Shown: positions 34,566 to 42,584 of the stretch, piece after piece
Layout: each line of letters begins with the position of its first letter
How positions within the stretch are numbered: the first letter of the stretch is position 1
Source of the DNA: Bacteriovoracaceae bacterium
GTDB lineage: Bacteria; Bdellovibrionota; UBA1018
Direction of reading: 5' to 3'
NCBI GenBank assembly: GCA_947447665.1
Contig: CANFJX010000013.1
Location: 1-60,109, forward strand
Length of the DNA stretch: 60,109 nucleotides
Translations under genes and position numbers: made by a program
Notes under the pieces: model-generated
What the model saw: the letters and a program-made list of their open reading frames with translations, nothing else
Databases searched by the model: none
What the model was told of the DNA's origin: nothing

Positions 34566-36150
34566 CGAGCGTACTGGCCAGGTACTCTTCATAAGGAGTC
34601 CCGTATTGATTGACTCCTTGAACGCCGACCTCAATCACCTGGTTAGCGACTGTTTGAATGAACTGTTGATCATGAGACGAAAAGAGCACAGTTCCGACAA
34701 AACGGATCAGACTGTTATTGACGGAGGTAATCGACTCAAGGTCCAAGTGATTGGTAGGTCCATCCAAAATCAGCACATTCGACTCACTGAGCATCATTCG
34801 GGCCAGCATACACCTCACTCGTTCACCGCCGGAGAGTACTTTCGTTTTCTTGGTGGCTTCATCTCCTGAGAAAAGCATCCGCCCCAAAAAACCTCGAACA
34901 AAATTCTCATTTTGATCAGGAGAGTATTGCCTCAGCCAATCAATGAGTGAATCATCTGAGCCTTCGAAGTACTTGGAGTTCTCTTTAGGAAAGAAAGAAC
35001 GCGATGTTGTCACTCCCCAATGAACGCTCCCCGAATCCGGATTCATGTCGCCTGCGAGGATTTCAAAAAGCGTACTCACTGCAAGGTCGGTGTCCCCGAT
35101 GAAGACCACCTTATCGCCTTTTTTCAGAGTGAAACTGACTCGATCAAGAACCAGAGTACCGTTCACCGTTTTTGATAGATTCTCGACTCGAAGGAGTTGA
35201 TCGCCTGCCTCCCTCGCGGCTTTGAAAGCTACAAATGGATACTTACGAGAAGATGGCTTGATGTCATCAATGGAGAGCTTTTCGAGCTGTCGCTTTCGCG
35301 AGGTAGCCTGTCGGGACTTCGACGCATTGGCACTGAATCGGGCGATAAACGCCTTCAGCTCCTCAGCTTTATCCTGGGCCTTTTTGTTTTTTTCCTGCAT
35401 CTGTCTCAGAGCCAGCTGACTGGACTCATACCAGAAGTCAAAATTGCCCTTATAGAGTTGGATTTTTCCAAAGTCGATGTCGGCCATATGAGTGCAGACT
35501 TGGTTCAAAAAGTGCCTATCATGGGAAACTACAATGACGGTCTTAGAGTACTCAGCTAAGAATTCCTCCAACCATCGAATCGCGGGGATGTCCAAGTGAT
35601 TGGTCGGTTCGTCGAGTAGGAGAATGTCAGGGTTTCCAAAAAGAGCCTGAGCGAGAAGCACTTTAATCTTCTCATTGTCACGCAGCTCGCACATTTTCTT
35701 TCCGTGGAGCTCAGTCTCAATCCCTAGCCCCCCCAAAAGAGTTGCAGCGTCACTTTCAGCCTCCCACCCTCCGAGTTCGCTAAAAATACCTTCCAATTCC
35801 CCGACCCGAATCCCGTCCTCGTCTGAAAAGTCGGGTTTTACATAAAGTGCATTTTTTTCGATCATCACCTCGTTCAACCGAGGCTGACCTAGAATCACCG
35901 TCTGAAGTACCTCGACATCGTCAAAAGCAAAGTGATCTTGCCGAAGAAAGGAGATGCGTTGCCCGGGAGTAACAGTCACCGTTCCACTGTACGAAGAGTT
36001 TTCACCCGACAGAATTTTTAAAAAAGTCGATTTTCCTGCTCCGTTAGCGCCAATCAGCCCGTAACAGTTGCCCGGCACAAACTTAATACTGACGTCCGAG
36101 AAAAGCTTATGACTCCCATAACTCAGAGAAACGCCCGAAGTACTGATCAT
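34558..36150 (-). CDS. ABC-F family ATPase (YbiT-like) with degenerate second ATP site
   Basis: A 530-residue soluble tandem-ATPase of the ribosome-associated ABC-F family, closest to YbiT (RFSANASKSRQATSRKRQLEKL linker region about 271-292, SHDRHFLNQVCTHMADID). Domain 1 has an intact Walker A (GANGAGKS, 34-41) and Walker B with Glu (LLLDEPTNHLD, E181), but its signature reads LRDNE (156-160). Domain 2 has a good signature LSGGE (439-443). Its Walker A is GDTDLAVS (352-359, Lys lost) and its Walker B is LILDGPTNH (catalytic Glu replaced by Gly464). Thus only one composite site should hydrolyse ATP. The ATG overlaps the small upstream gene by 4 bases. Confidence 0.92.
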   Translation of the reverse strand: MISTSGVSLSYGSHKLFSDVSIKFVPGNCYGLIGANGAGKSTFLKILSGENSSYSGTVTVTPGQRISFLRQDHFAFDDVEVLQTVILGQPRLNEVMIEKNALYVKPDFSDEDGIRVGELEGIFSELGGWEAESDAATLLGGLGIETELHGKKMCELRDNEKIKVLLAQALFGNPDILLLDEPTNHLDIPAIRWLEEFLAEYSKTVIVVSHDRHFLNQVCTHMADIDFGKIQLYKGNFDFWYESSQLALRQMQEKNKKAQDKAEELKAFIARFSANASKSRQATSRKRQLEKLSIDDIKPSSRKYPFVAFKAAREAGDQLLRVENLSKTVNGTLVLDRVSFTLKKGDKVVFIGDTDLAVSTLFEILAGDMNPDSGSVHWGVTTSRSFFPKENSKYFEGSDDSLIDWLRQYSPDQNENFVRGFLGRMLFSGDEATKKTKVLSGGERVRCMLARMMLSESNVLILDGPTNHLDLESITSVNNSLIRFVGTVLFSSHDQQFIQTVANQVIEVGVQGVNQYGTPYEEYLASTLAT

Positions 36151-36365
36151 TGATTTTTCCTAATTAAAGTTGCTTTGGCTAATTCCATCACCCGTTTTTC
36201 ATCCACTATTTCGCCCGATGCAAAATCGACCGACTCCTGAGCTGGCTTCAGAATGGATTGCCGAATCAGACTACTAATCTCTCGGACGCCCAAATCTGGA
36301 TTGATCTCCAGAACTTTTTTAACCAAGCTACCGACCGAAGGATAAGGGTGAATGGACTGACTCAT
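36147..36365 (-). CDS. Small protein translationally coupled to the ABC-F gene
   Basis: A 72-residue acidic-basic helical protein (SLVKKVLEINPDLGVREISSLIRQS...). There is no signal peptide and no family I recognise. The 4-base overlap of its stop with the ABC-F start supports a real gene and coupled translation. There is no Shine-Dalgarno before the ATG; a perfect dyad sits 7 bases upstream. Confidence 0.65.
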   Translation of the reverse strand: MSQSIHPYPSVGSLVKKVLEINPDLGVREISSLIRQSILKPAQESVDFASGEIVDEKRVMELAKATLIRKNQ

Positions 36366-36371
36366 ACGAAA

Positions 36372-36388
36372 GACTTATAACATAAGTC
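36372..36388. promoter_or_regulatory. Perfect dyad upstream of the small-gene/ABC-F unit
   Basis: GACTTAT-AAC-ATAAGTC, 7-bp arms with a 3-base centre, 7 bases before the ATG at 36365. It overlaps TATAAG-like sequence on the minus strand, so it could be an operator on the promoter of the unit. Confidence 0.35.
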
Positions 36389-36490
36389 GAGTATTTCCGA
36401 TACCACGAAGGCGAAATCAAACCCTGCCCAAATCGCTGTAAAAACGCTTATTGGTAGCGCCAGCCGAGAGTGCATGATAAAACGCAGTCC

Positions 36491-37021
36491 ATGAATCTAA
36501 TTGAAAAATACCCGCTCCCAATGCGTGTCATTCACTGGTTACTTGCTGGCTTGGTTTTTGGAATGCTTTTTTTGGGATGGTATATGAACGATTTAGATGA
36601 TGCCAACCCGGCCAAACTCGGGTTCTTTACCCTGCACCAATCCTTGGGAGTCTGCGTCTTTGTTCTAGCGATAACACGGATTTTTGTAAAATTCCGTGCG
36701 GCTCATCCGCCTCTGCCATCGGACCTATCAATGTGGGACCGGAGAATGGCCCAAGGCACCCACTTCTTCCTTTATTTGATTTTAGTGCTGATGCCCCTGA
36801 CCGGCATTTTGATGACAGTACTCAGCGGATACTCAGTGCCTTTTTTCAACTTTTTTGAGTTCCCTCGTTTTCTGAACGAAAACCAGGGGGCGGGAAAGCT
36901 TTTAACAAGAGCACACGAATTTTTGGCCTACGCGATAGCGACTTTAGTCGTTCTGCACCTGGGCGGAATTTTGAAGGAATTCGTGCTCCATAAGAGGAAT
37001 CTACTCAAACGAATGATCTAG
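36491..37021 (+). CDS. Cytochrome b561-family membrane protein
   Basis: A 176-residue protein with four membrane helices, typical of bacterial di-heme cytochrome b561 (YodB/CybB type), passing electrons from quinol. Conserved histidines fall in the helices: MRVIHWLLAG, FTLHQSLGV and, near the end, THFFLYLIL, RAHEFLAY and VVLHLGGILKEF. I use ATG at 36491 (MNLIEKYPLPMRVIHW, the family start) rather than GTG at 36470. Likely monocistronic. The electron acceptor is unknown. Confidence 0.88.
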   Translation: MNLIEKYPLPMRVIHWLLAGLVFGMLFLGWYMNDLDDANPAKLGFFTLHQSLGVCVFVLAITRIFVKFRAAHPPLPSDLSMWDRRMAQGTHFFLYLILVLMPLTGILMTVLSGYSVPFFNFFEFPRFLNENQGAGKLLTRAHEFLAYAIATLVVLHLGGILKEFVLHKRNLLKRMI

Positions 37022-37058
37022 CGCAGTCGGTATAAACTTAATCAAGACAGGCCTAGGA

Positions 37059-37670
37059 TTAAGGATTGCCTCCATCAAACGAGTCATCAAACCCGTCACC
37101 GAAGCTCAGCGCCGTAAGATCAGCGTCCAAAGCTCCCTTCCCTGCCCTCACAGGACCTGGAATCACGCCGTAGTAATCTGCCAGATCACCGACGTAATTT
37201 GCCGCGCTCTTAGTCAGGAAAGCCAGCTCCTCGGCGTTGAGTTCGCGAATCACCTTCGCCGGCGACCCATAAACGAGACTGCGCGGTGGAATCTGAGACT
37301 TCTTCGTCACGAGGGCGCCCGCGCCAATGATACAATCATCACCAATCTCAGCGTCATCTAAAACAATGGCGCCCATTCCGATCAAAACTCGATTTCCCAC
37401 CGTACAGCCGTGAAGAGTCACTCGATGCCCGACGGTTACTTCATTGCCTATGATCAGCGGGCTCTTCACGCGAGTCACATGCAACATGGAATGATCTTGA
37501 ATATTAGTCTGATTCCCAATTCGAATGTAATTCACATCCCCGCGAATCACACACTGAAACCATACACTCGATCGTTCGCCTATTTCTACATCACCGATGA
37601 CATCGGCAGATGGAGCAATAAACGAAGTTTCATGAATTTTTGGCCAACGTCCACGATAAGGTAAAATCAT
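37059..37670 (-). CDS. Gamma-carbonic anhydrase-like left-handed beta-helix protein
   Basis: A 203-residue hexapeptide-repeat protein of the CaiE/YrdA/gamma-CA family. RGDVNYIRIG, NIQDHSMLHV and VGHRVTLHGC give the expected zinc ligands H64, H82 and H87. The repeat tract runs to about 150 and ends LVYGSPAKVIREL. Whether it hydrates CO2 or only binds metal cannot be told. An extra acidic, Gly-rich tail (FGDGFDDSFDGGNP) is unusual. It overlaps the stop of miaB by 4 bases and is co-transcribed with it. Confidence 0.93.
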   Translation of the reverse strand: MILPYRGRWPKIHETSFIAPSADVIGDVEIGERSSVWFQCVIRGDVNYIRIGNQTNIQDHSMLHVTRVKSPLIIGNEVTVGHRVTLHGCTVGNRVLIGMGAIVLDDAEIGDDCIIGAGALVTKKSQIPPRSLVYGSPAKVIRELNAEELAFLTKSAANYVGDLADYYGVIPGPVRAGKGALDADLTALSFGDGFDDSFDGGNP

Positions 37671-39187
37671 TGCAAATCCCCTACTACCACGTCCCCCTGC
37701 AGAGAGAACCCAGTCGAATGACTGACCTTCACTGAAACTAACTGACCCACCAAACTCCTGGGAGAGTCTGAGATAAAATTAACCACTCGATTACAAGGCG
37801 TTTTACCCGTCCAAACCCGACCCGTAAGGGTTGATGTTTGAGCCATTTTCTGATTCTTGGCTTCGCCCTCGACCAAAACCTCCATCACGCTATCAATCCG
37901 AGAGGCATAGAGCTTTTCAGAAATCCCCTGTTGGTAATTCAAAAGATGATTGAGCCGCTCATTTTTGACTTGATCAGGAACGTCGTCCTGAAGCTTGGCT
38001 GCTCGGGTACCAGGCCGTGGAGAATAAGCAAATGCGTAAATATGATCAAACTGAACGCGATCCAATAGGCGCAGCGTATCCTGAAAATCCTCTTCCGTCT
38101 CTGAAGGAAATCCCACGATCAAATCCGTCGAAAGCCCCACATCGGGGCAGAGTTCACGGAGACGAGCCATCTGAGAAAAATAGGCTTCGATCTGATGATG
38201 ACGTCCCATTTTCTGAAGCACTCGATTAGACCCCGACTGAACAGGCAAATGAAGATGGGGGGAGAGTCTAGCCACGCCTCCCTGAGAGGCAGGGGCGTAG
38301 CACTCGATCAACTCATCACTGAAGTCGAGTGGATGACTGGAGGTAAACCGAATTCGTTTTAGATCCTGACATCGAGGATCGGTGTCGATCGCTCGAAGGA
38401 GCTGCGGAAAATTCTCTTCGCCTGCTCGAGGCCCCACCTTGCCAATGACATTGTGAAGTTCGAGGGGTTGGCGATTTTTCACGTTAGGATTGCCTTTGCC
38501 AAAGGAATTGACGTTTTGACCCAAGAAGGTCACCTCGCGCACGCCCGTGGCCACGAGACGAGCCACATCATCGACGACTTCGTCAATGGTACGCGACTTT
38601 TCTTTTCCGCGCGTGAACGGGACGATGCAATAGGTGCAGTACTTGTCGCAGCCCTTCATGATGTTCACGAAAGCCTGAGCCTTAAACCCAAAAACCTTGG
38701 TCTCGGTCGAGTAATTCATCGAGGCATCGAAATCAGCATAAACGACGTGTTTCTCGCCGCTTCGAACGCGATGAATGATCTCCGGCAGGTTATCAATGGT
38801 ATCCGTGCCGAACACGAAATCTAGGCCAGGAACTCGTTTAAACAGATTCTCTCGATCTAACTGCCCCACACAACCACCAATACCAATGATCGGTCTCTGC
38901 TGTTTCCGGTTCTTCATCTCTCGGAGTCGCCCTAAAGTGGAGAGCGCCTTATGGACGGCCTTTTCACGGACCGTGCACCCGTTGATGATAATCACCTGGG
39001 CATCTTCGACCTCGTCGGCGGGAGTGAGCCCCTGTTCGGCCAAAAGGACTGACATTCGCTCCGAGTCGGCCACGTTCATCTGGCAACCGAAGGTTTTAAT
39101 AAAGAACCGATCCGGACGCGGCTGCGCGATTGCTGCGAGATCGGACTGACTACCCTGATTTTCTGACTGATTTACTATTTCACTCAT
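37667..39187 (-). CDS. miaB: tRNA-2-methylthio-N6-dimethylallyladenosine synthase MiaB
   Basis: Radical-SAM methylthiotransferase modifying A37 of tRNAs that read UNN codons. The N-terminal auxiliary cluster cysteines are C35 (TFGCQMN), C71 (INGCTVRE) and C106 (IGGCVGQ). The radical-SAM triad is C180-C184-C187 in KGCDKYCTYCIVPF, and FLGQNVNSFG follows. A C-terminal TRAM domain (VLVEGEAKN... TGRVWTGK) completes the 506-residue protein. The start has a non-conserved 25-residue Ser/Gln-rich extension. Confidence 0.97.
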   Translation of the reverse strand: MSEIVNQSENQGSQSDLAAIAQPRPDRFFIKTFGCQMNVADSERMSVLLAEQGLTPADEVEDAQVIIINGCTVREKAVHKALSTLGRLREMKNRKQQRPIIGIGGCVGQLDRENLFKRVPGLDFVFGTDTIDNLPEIIHRVRSGEKHVVYADFDASMNYSTETKVFGFKAQAFVNIMKGCDKYCTYCIVPFTRGKEKSRTIDEVVDDVARLVATGVREVTFLGQNVNSFGKGNPNVKNRQPLELHNVIGKVGPRAGEENFPQLLRAIDTDPRCQDLKRIRFTSSHPLDFSDELIECYAPASQGGVARLSPHLHLPVQSGSNRVLQKMGRHHQIEAYFSQMARLRELCPDVGLSTDLIVGFPSETEEDFQDTLRLLDRVQFDHIYAFAYSPRPGTRAAKLQDDVPDQVKNERLNHLLNYQQGISEKLYASRIDSVMEVLVEGEAKNQKMAQTSTLTGRVWTGKTPCNRVVNFISDSPRSLVGQLVSVKVSHSTGFSLQGDVVVGDLQ

Positions 39188-39249
39188 GGAATTGACTTGA
39201 GCTTATACCTCAAAATCAGGCTTTCGGCCACCCTGAAGACCAAGCCAAC

Positions 39250-39870
39250 TTAATTGGGATCTTCATCTAACGCAGCCCCCTGAGCGGGGGGTTGTCCAGG
39301 CGGCCGTCCAGAGGGTCGTCCAAGGGGGCGCCGCACCAACAACGGTAGCGGTCGTAGAACCATTCGCAGAAGTGGTTGGGATTGAGCAAGGGATGACATG
39401 CTCCTTAACTTTTCTTGATTGATCCATGCCGCATTTTCATGCTTGCTCTGCCGACTCTCTCCGCGGCTATTTTTAGCGGTAGCGAGGTGAGTGCTAATCG
39501 GGTGATTGGCCAGTTCGGTTCTACTTTTAGCCGCTTTAAAATAGTGGTCGATCGATATCCTGAGATGTGCATCTCGTAGGGTTTCAGACGTGATGACTCG
39601 ATCGAGAACCTCTAAAGAGTTCGGATCTCGACTACATAATCGACTCATATTGAGCGCACGTGCCTCACTGTCATGACGGGCGCCAACTGTAGCGTGAAGA
39701 TCCCCTAATTTCTCATGACCTTTAGCTTCACCGACTTTTGCTTTGTACTCCTCCATGGATCCGGGAGGAAACTCAGCCCAGCACTTGTGAAGACTCCCCA
39801 AAGTCCCGAGCATGACCCCAACTATGAGAATAGTTAAGACCCTGGACAAACTAACACAAGACTGCTTCAT
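39250..39870 (-). CDS. Exported protein with Pro/Arg-rich tail
   Basis: A 206-residue protein with a signal peptide (MKQSCVSLSRVLTILIVGVMLGTLGSLHKCWA). The middle is helical and charged. The last 45 residues are Leu/Pro/Arg-rich with GRPSGRPPGQPP repeats, which suggests a linker or surface-binding tail. No family recognised. It is preceded by TTAGGAAAAAT, a strong Shine-Dalgarno-like leader that can be paired in a hairpin. It is 62 bases upstream of miaB on the same strand. Confidence 0.6.
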   Translation of the reverse strand: MKQSCVSLSRVLTILIVGVMLGTLGSLHKCWAEFPPGSMEEYKAKVGEAKGHEKLGDLHATVGARHDSEARALNMSRLCSRDPNSLEVLDRVITSETLRDAHLRISIDHYFKAAKSRTELANHPISTHLATAKNSRGESRQSKHENAAWINQEKLRSMSSLAQSQPLLRMVLRPLPLLVRRPLGRPSGRPPGQPPAQGAALDEDPN

Positions 39871-39878
39871 CCATTTTT

Positions 39879-39897
39879 CCTAACTTAATAGGTTAGG
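39879..39897 (-). promoter_or_regulatory. Hairpin that can sequester a ribosome binding site
   Basis: On the minus strand CCTAAC-CTATTAA-GTTAGG runs straight into AAAAATGG and the ATG at 39870. The 3' arm contains the AGG of the Shine-Dalgarno, so folding would hide it. Confidence 0.4.
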
Positions 39898-39999
39898 AAT
39901 TTCAATTTGAATCCAATAACTAGGACGAATGCTACTATTCCGGTGAAAAGAATCCGAACGAAAGATGTCACTGGATCGTTCAAATCAAGACATGCAAGA

Positions 40000-42558
40000 A
40001 TGAAATCTATGAGACTCACACTCACCCAACTACTCACCCGTAAATCCATGATGACCTTACTTTTTCTCCTCCCAGCTTCTCATCTCTGGGCAGCCCCAGA
40101 GGACGCCATTTATTTACCGCCCATGGATACGGACGCGCAAAAACTCTCGTATTTGCTCGCAGTAAAAACGCAGGTACCCAAGCTATTCAAGGAAGCGGCT
40201 CTCTACGACATTAATCTCTTTGAGCTCATGAGAGAGGAATCCCAACTCCTAGCCGCCCTCAAAACAAACCCAACCTATCTCGAATTGTTTCGAGTGAAAA
40301 AGTATCACCAGATCACTGTTACGCCGCCCAAAGGTGGGCTCTTGGTTCAAAACGCACAAATCAAGCCCGAGGCGGTGCAAGCTTGGAGAAAAGAACTCAC
40401 TGAGACCTTAAAATCTGTGAATCCCATCACGCATGGAAAAAACCCGAACCTAGAGGAGTACATCCAAGCAATCGCGGACCGAGGAGGCATCAAGGATATT
40501 GGATCACTCAGCAAAACACTGAATCAAAAGATCTATGATCAGATCAAATCCTCTCAGGAATTAAAATCAGCCTATAATGCTCTCCCAAAAGATCTCCTCC
40601 AAAAGCTCGAGGCCTTTAAACCCATCTTGGACCGAGGCCCTCCCTCAGACCTGCAAGCCCAACTAGCCCAATCGATCACAGAACTTAAACAAGCAAAGGA
40701 AAATCAAAAACTTGCTCACTTACTCGTCGTCCTAAGCTATAAGAAACTATCCCAAGATGCCACTCAGGAGGAGCGCCTCAACGCTATCCAGTCCCTCACT
40801 GATCAGGATCTCATTCTCCTCTCCGACCAGGCAGACGTCCTGCAACCGATCGTCGGCGAGCTATTCAAAACCACCCACCCCGCATCGAAAGAGCAAGAGA
40901 AAGTCTCGGCCGCTGAGAGTGTTTTCAAGAGGATTAACTTTTATGCACAGCAAACCTCCTCCAAACCCGAGCTAGCAACTGAACCAGTCACCATCACCCA
41001 GGTAATCCCACCCGTGGGTGTCTTTAGAGGCTGCACTGGAGGAGATTGCTCGTCGCAATACTCGTTTCCGTATCCGAATGACCCACACGAGAGGGTTTAC
41101 CTGATTCAAGGGGATCATGGGGGTTACGTGAGTAGCACCGAAGTCGCCCTCGGCGACGGCAAGAAAGGCCTCTACGTCATTACCGTGAGCGGTAGTCGCG
41201 TCAGTGCAGGTACGACTGAGTTGATTCTGAGAGGACTGGAGGCCAGCAAGAAAGAACTGGGAGTTGATCATATTTTACTCCCAACGCCCGAGCGACTCCC
41301 AGACCTCATTAACTTTCCAGCACCCAAGAGAGTCTATGAGCGTTACACGCGCGGCAAAGTCACTCAACGTATCAACTACCTAAACTCCGACCTGAGGCGC
41401 CAGATAGAGGTTTATCGAGGGCAATACAATTTAGCCACTTATGACCATGCAGAAAATAATACGCATGCGATAATTCTTGCTCCTTCGAGCAAAAAGAGCC
41501 AAGCAATTAAGAGCGAAGTCCACTCAATTGATATCCATCCCATGGATGTGCGGTCAATCGAAAGTACTCCAACGGTTGAGCTCCTGGATTTTTTGTTGGA
41601 TTTAAATCAGTCCAATCGAACAGTACTTTTAAAGCGAACACTACAAATCCCAGAACTAAATGCTAAAATTAAAGAATCAGAGTTCAAGAAACTTGTCAAA
41701 AACTTAGGCGATTGCAAAGGATCTGACGACCAACCCGCAACCATCAATCACTGGCTAAAGAATCTTGAAAATCAACTTTCTCCTTGGTTAGGAACTGAAC
41801 ACACTAATTATTTAAAATCGAATAAAAACTTTCTCTATCCTGGATTACTGAATTGCACCGACGCATTTGATCCAAAAAACATTGATCAAACGGCGGAAAA
41901 GGTGATTTCACACTTCAAGAGCACTCACTTTAGCTTCCAATTTTACAGTAATTGGCGACAAATCTATCACCACAAGCCTGAGCTTGAACAAACCCATGCA
42001 TTTAAGAAATTGATTGAGAGAAAACTAGAGGAGCTGAAAAACCCTGACAGTCATGTTCGCGAAAGCGCCGCCTCTGCACTGGGGCACATCATACCGAGCG
42101 ATGAGGCGACTCACTTCGTTATCGCTCAGGCCCTCAATGATCCTGACAGCAGCGTTCGCGCTAGCGCCGCCTCTGCATTAGAAAATATTATGCCGACCCA
42201 TGAGCAGATCCACATCGCTCTCGCTCGGAGCCTAAACGACACCAATCCACACGTGCGAACCGATGCGTCCTCAGCATTGATGAGAATAAAATCCAAAAGC
42301 CCCGCCGTGCATGAACTGCTGATCCAATCATTAAAAAGCCCAACACTGGGCAATCCAGAGCGGAACCAACTCATCAGATTTCTCTACAATACCGCACGAA
42401 CCCAGGAAACCCGAGATCATCTAACGAGCACGCTTCAAATCAAAACCCCCGCCTCTGCCCCAGGTCTCTGCGGTCGCATTGACCGTCAGATGAATTCTGA
42501 AGCGGATTTGGATGAGTTCCGTAAACTCATTCTAGAAATCAGCGATAAGCTTAAATAG
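40000..42558 (+). CDS. Exported HEAT-repeat protein of unknown function
   Basis: A protein of about 852 residues from ATG 40000 (MKSMRLTLTQLLTRKSMMT..., signal cleavage near LWA-APED). The in-frame start at 39907 adds a non-hydrophobic basic extension and is less likely. The first 330 residues are helical. A central segment with RGCTGGDCSSQYSFPYPND, then VYLIQGDHGGYVSS and KGLYVITVSG looks like a distinct folded domain that I do not recognise. The last 250 residues carry at least three HEAT repeats (about 33 residues each, such as SVRASAASALENIMP), a scaffold for protein binding. No enzymatic motif is visible. Confidence 0.7.
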   Translation: MKSMRLTLTQLLTRKSMMTLLFLLPASHLWAAPEDAIYLPPMDTDAQKLSYLLAVKTQVPKLFKEAALYDINLFELMREESQLLAALKTNPTYLELFRVKKYHQITVTPPKGGLLVQNAQIKPEAVQAWRKELTETLKSVNPITHGKNPNLEEYIQAIADRGGIKDIGSLSKTLNQKIYDQIKSSQELKSAYNALPKDLLQKLEAFKPILDRGPPSDLQAQLAQSITELKQAKENQKLAHLLVVLSYKKLSQDATQEERLNAIQSLTDQDLILLSDQADVLQPIVGELFKTTHPASKEQEKVSAAESVFKRINFYAQQTSSKPELATEPVTITQVIPPVGVFRGCTGGDCSSQYSFPYPNDPHERVYLIQGDHGGYVSSTEVALGDGKKGLYVITVSGSRVSAGTTELILRGLEASKKELGVDHILLPTPERLPDLINFPAPKRVYERYTRGKVTQRINYLNSDLRRQIEVYRGQYNLATYDHAENNTHAIILAPSSKKSQAIKSEVHSIDIHPMDVRSIESTPTVELLDFLLDLNQSNRTVLLKRTLQIPELNAKIKESEFKKLVKNLGDCKGSDDQPATINHWLKNLENQLSPWLGTEHTNYLKSNKNFLYPGLLNCTDAFDPKNIDQTAEKVISHFKSTHFSFQFYSNWRQIYHHKPELEQTHAFKKLIERKLEELKNPDSHVRESAASALGHIIPSDEATHFVIAQALNDPDSSVRASAASALENIMPTHEQIHIALARSLNDTNPHVRTDASSALMRIKSKSPAVHELLIQSLKSPTLGNPERNQLIRFLYNTARTQETRDHLTSTLQIKTPASAPGLCGRIDRQMNSEADLDEFRKLILEISDKLK
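42055..42185 (+). repeat. 99-bp HEAT-repeat units nearly identical in DNA
   Basis: GTTCGCG..AGCGCCGCCTCTGCA occurs at 42055 and again at 42154, a 99-bp period matching one 33-residue HEAT unit. DNA-level identity over the SAASAL segment points to recent unit duplication. Confidence 0.5.
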
Positions 42559-42584
42559 ATCAGCTCTGAGCAGGGTACGGAGAC

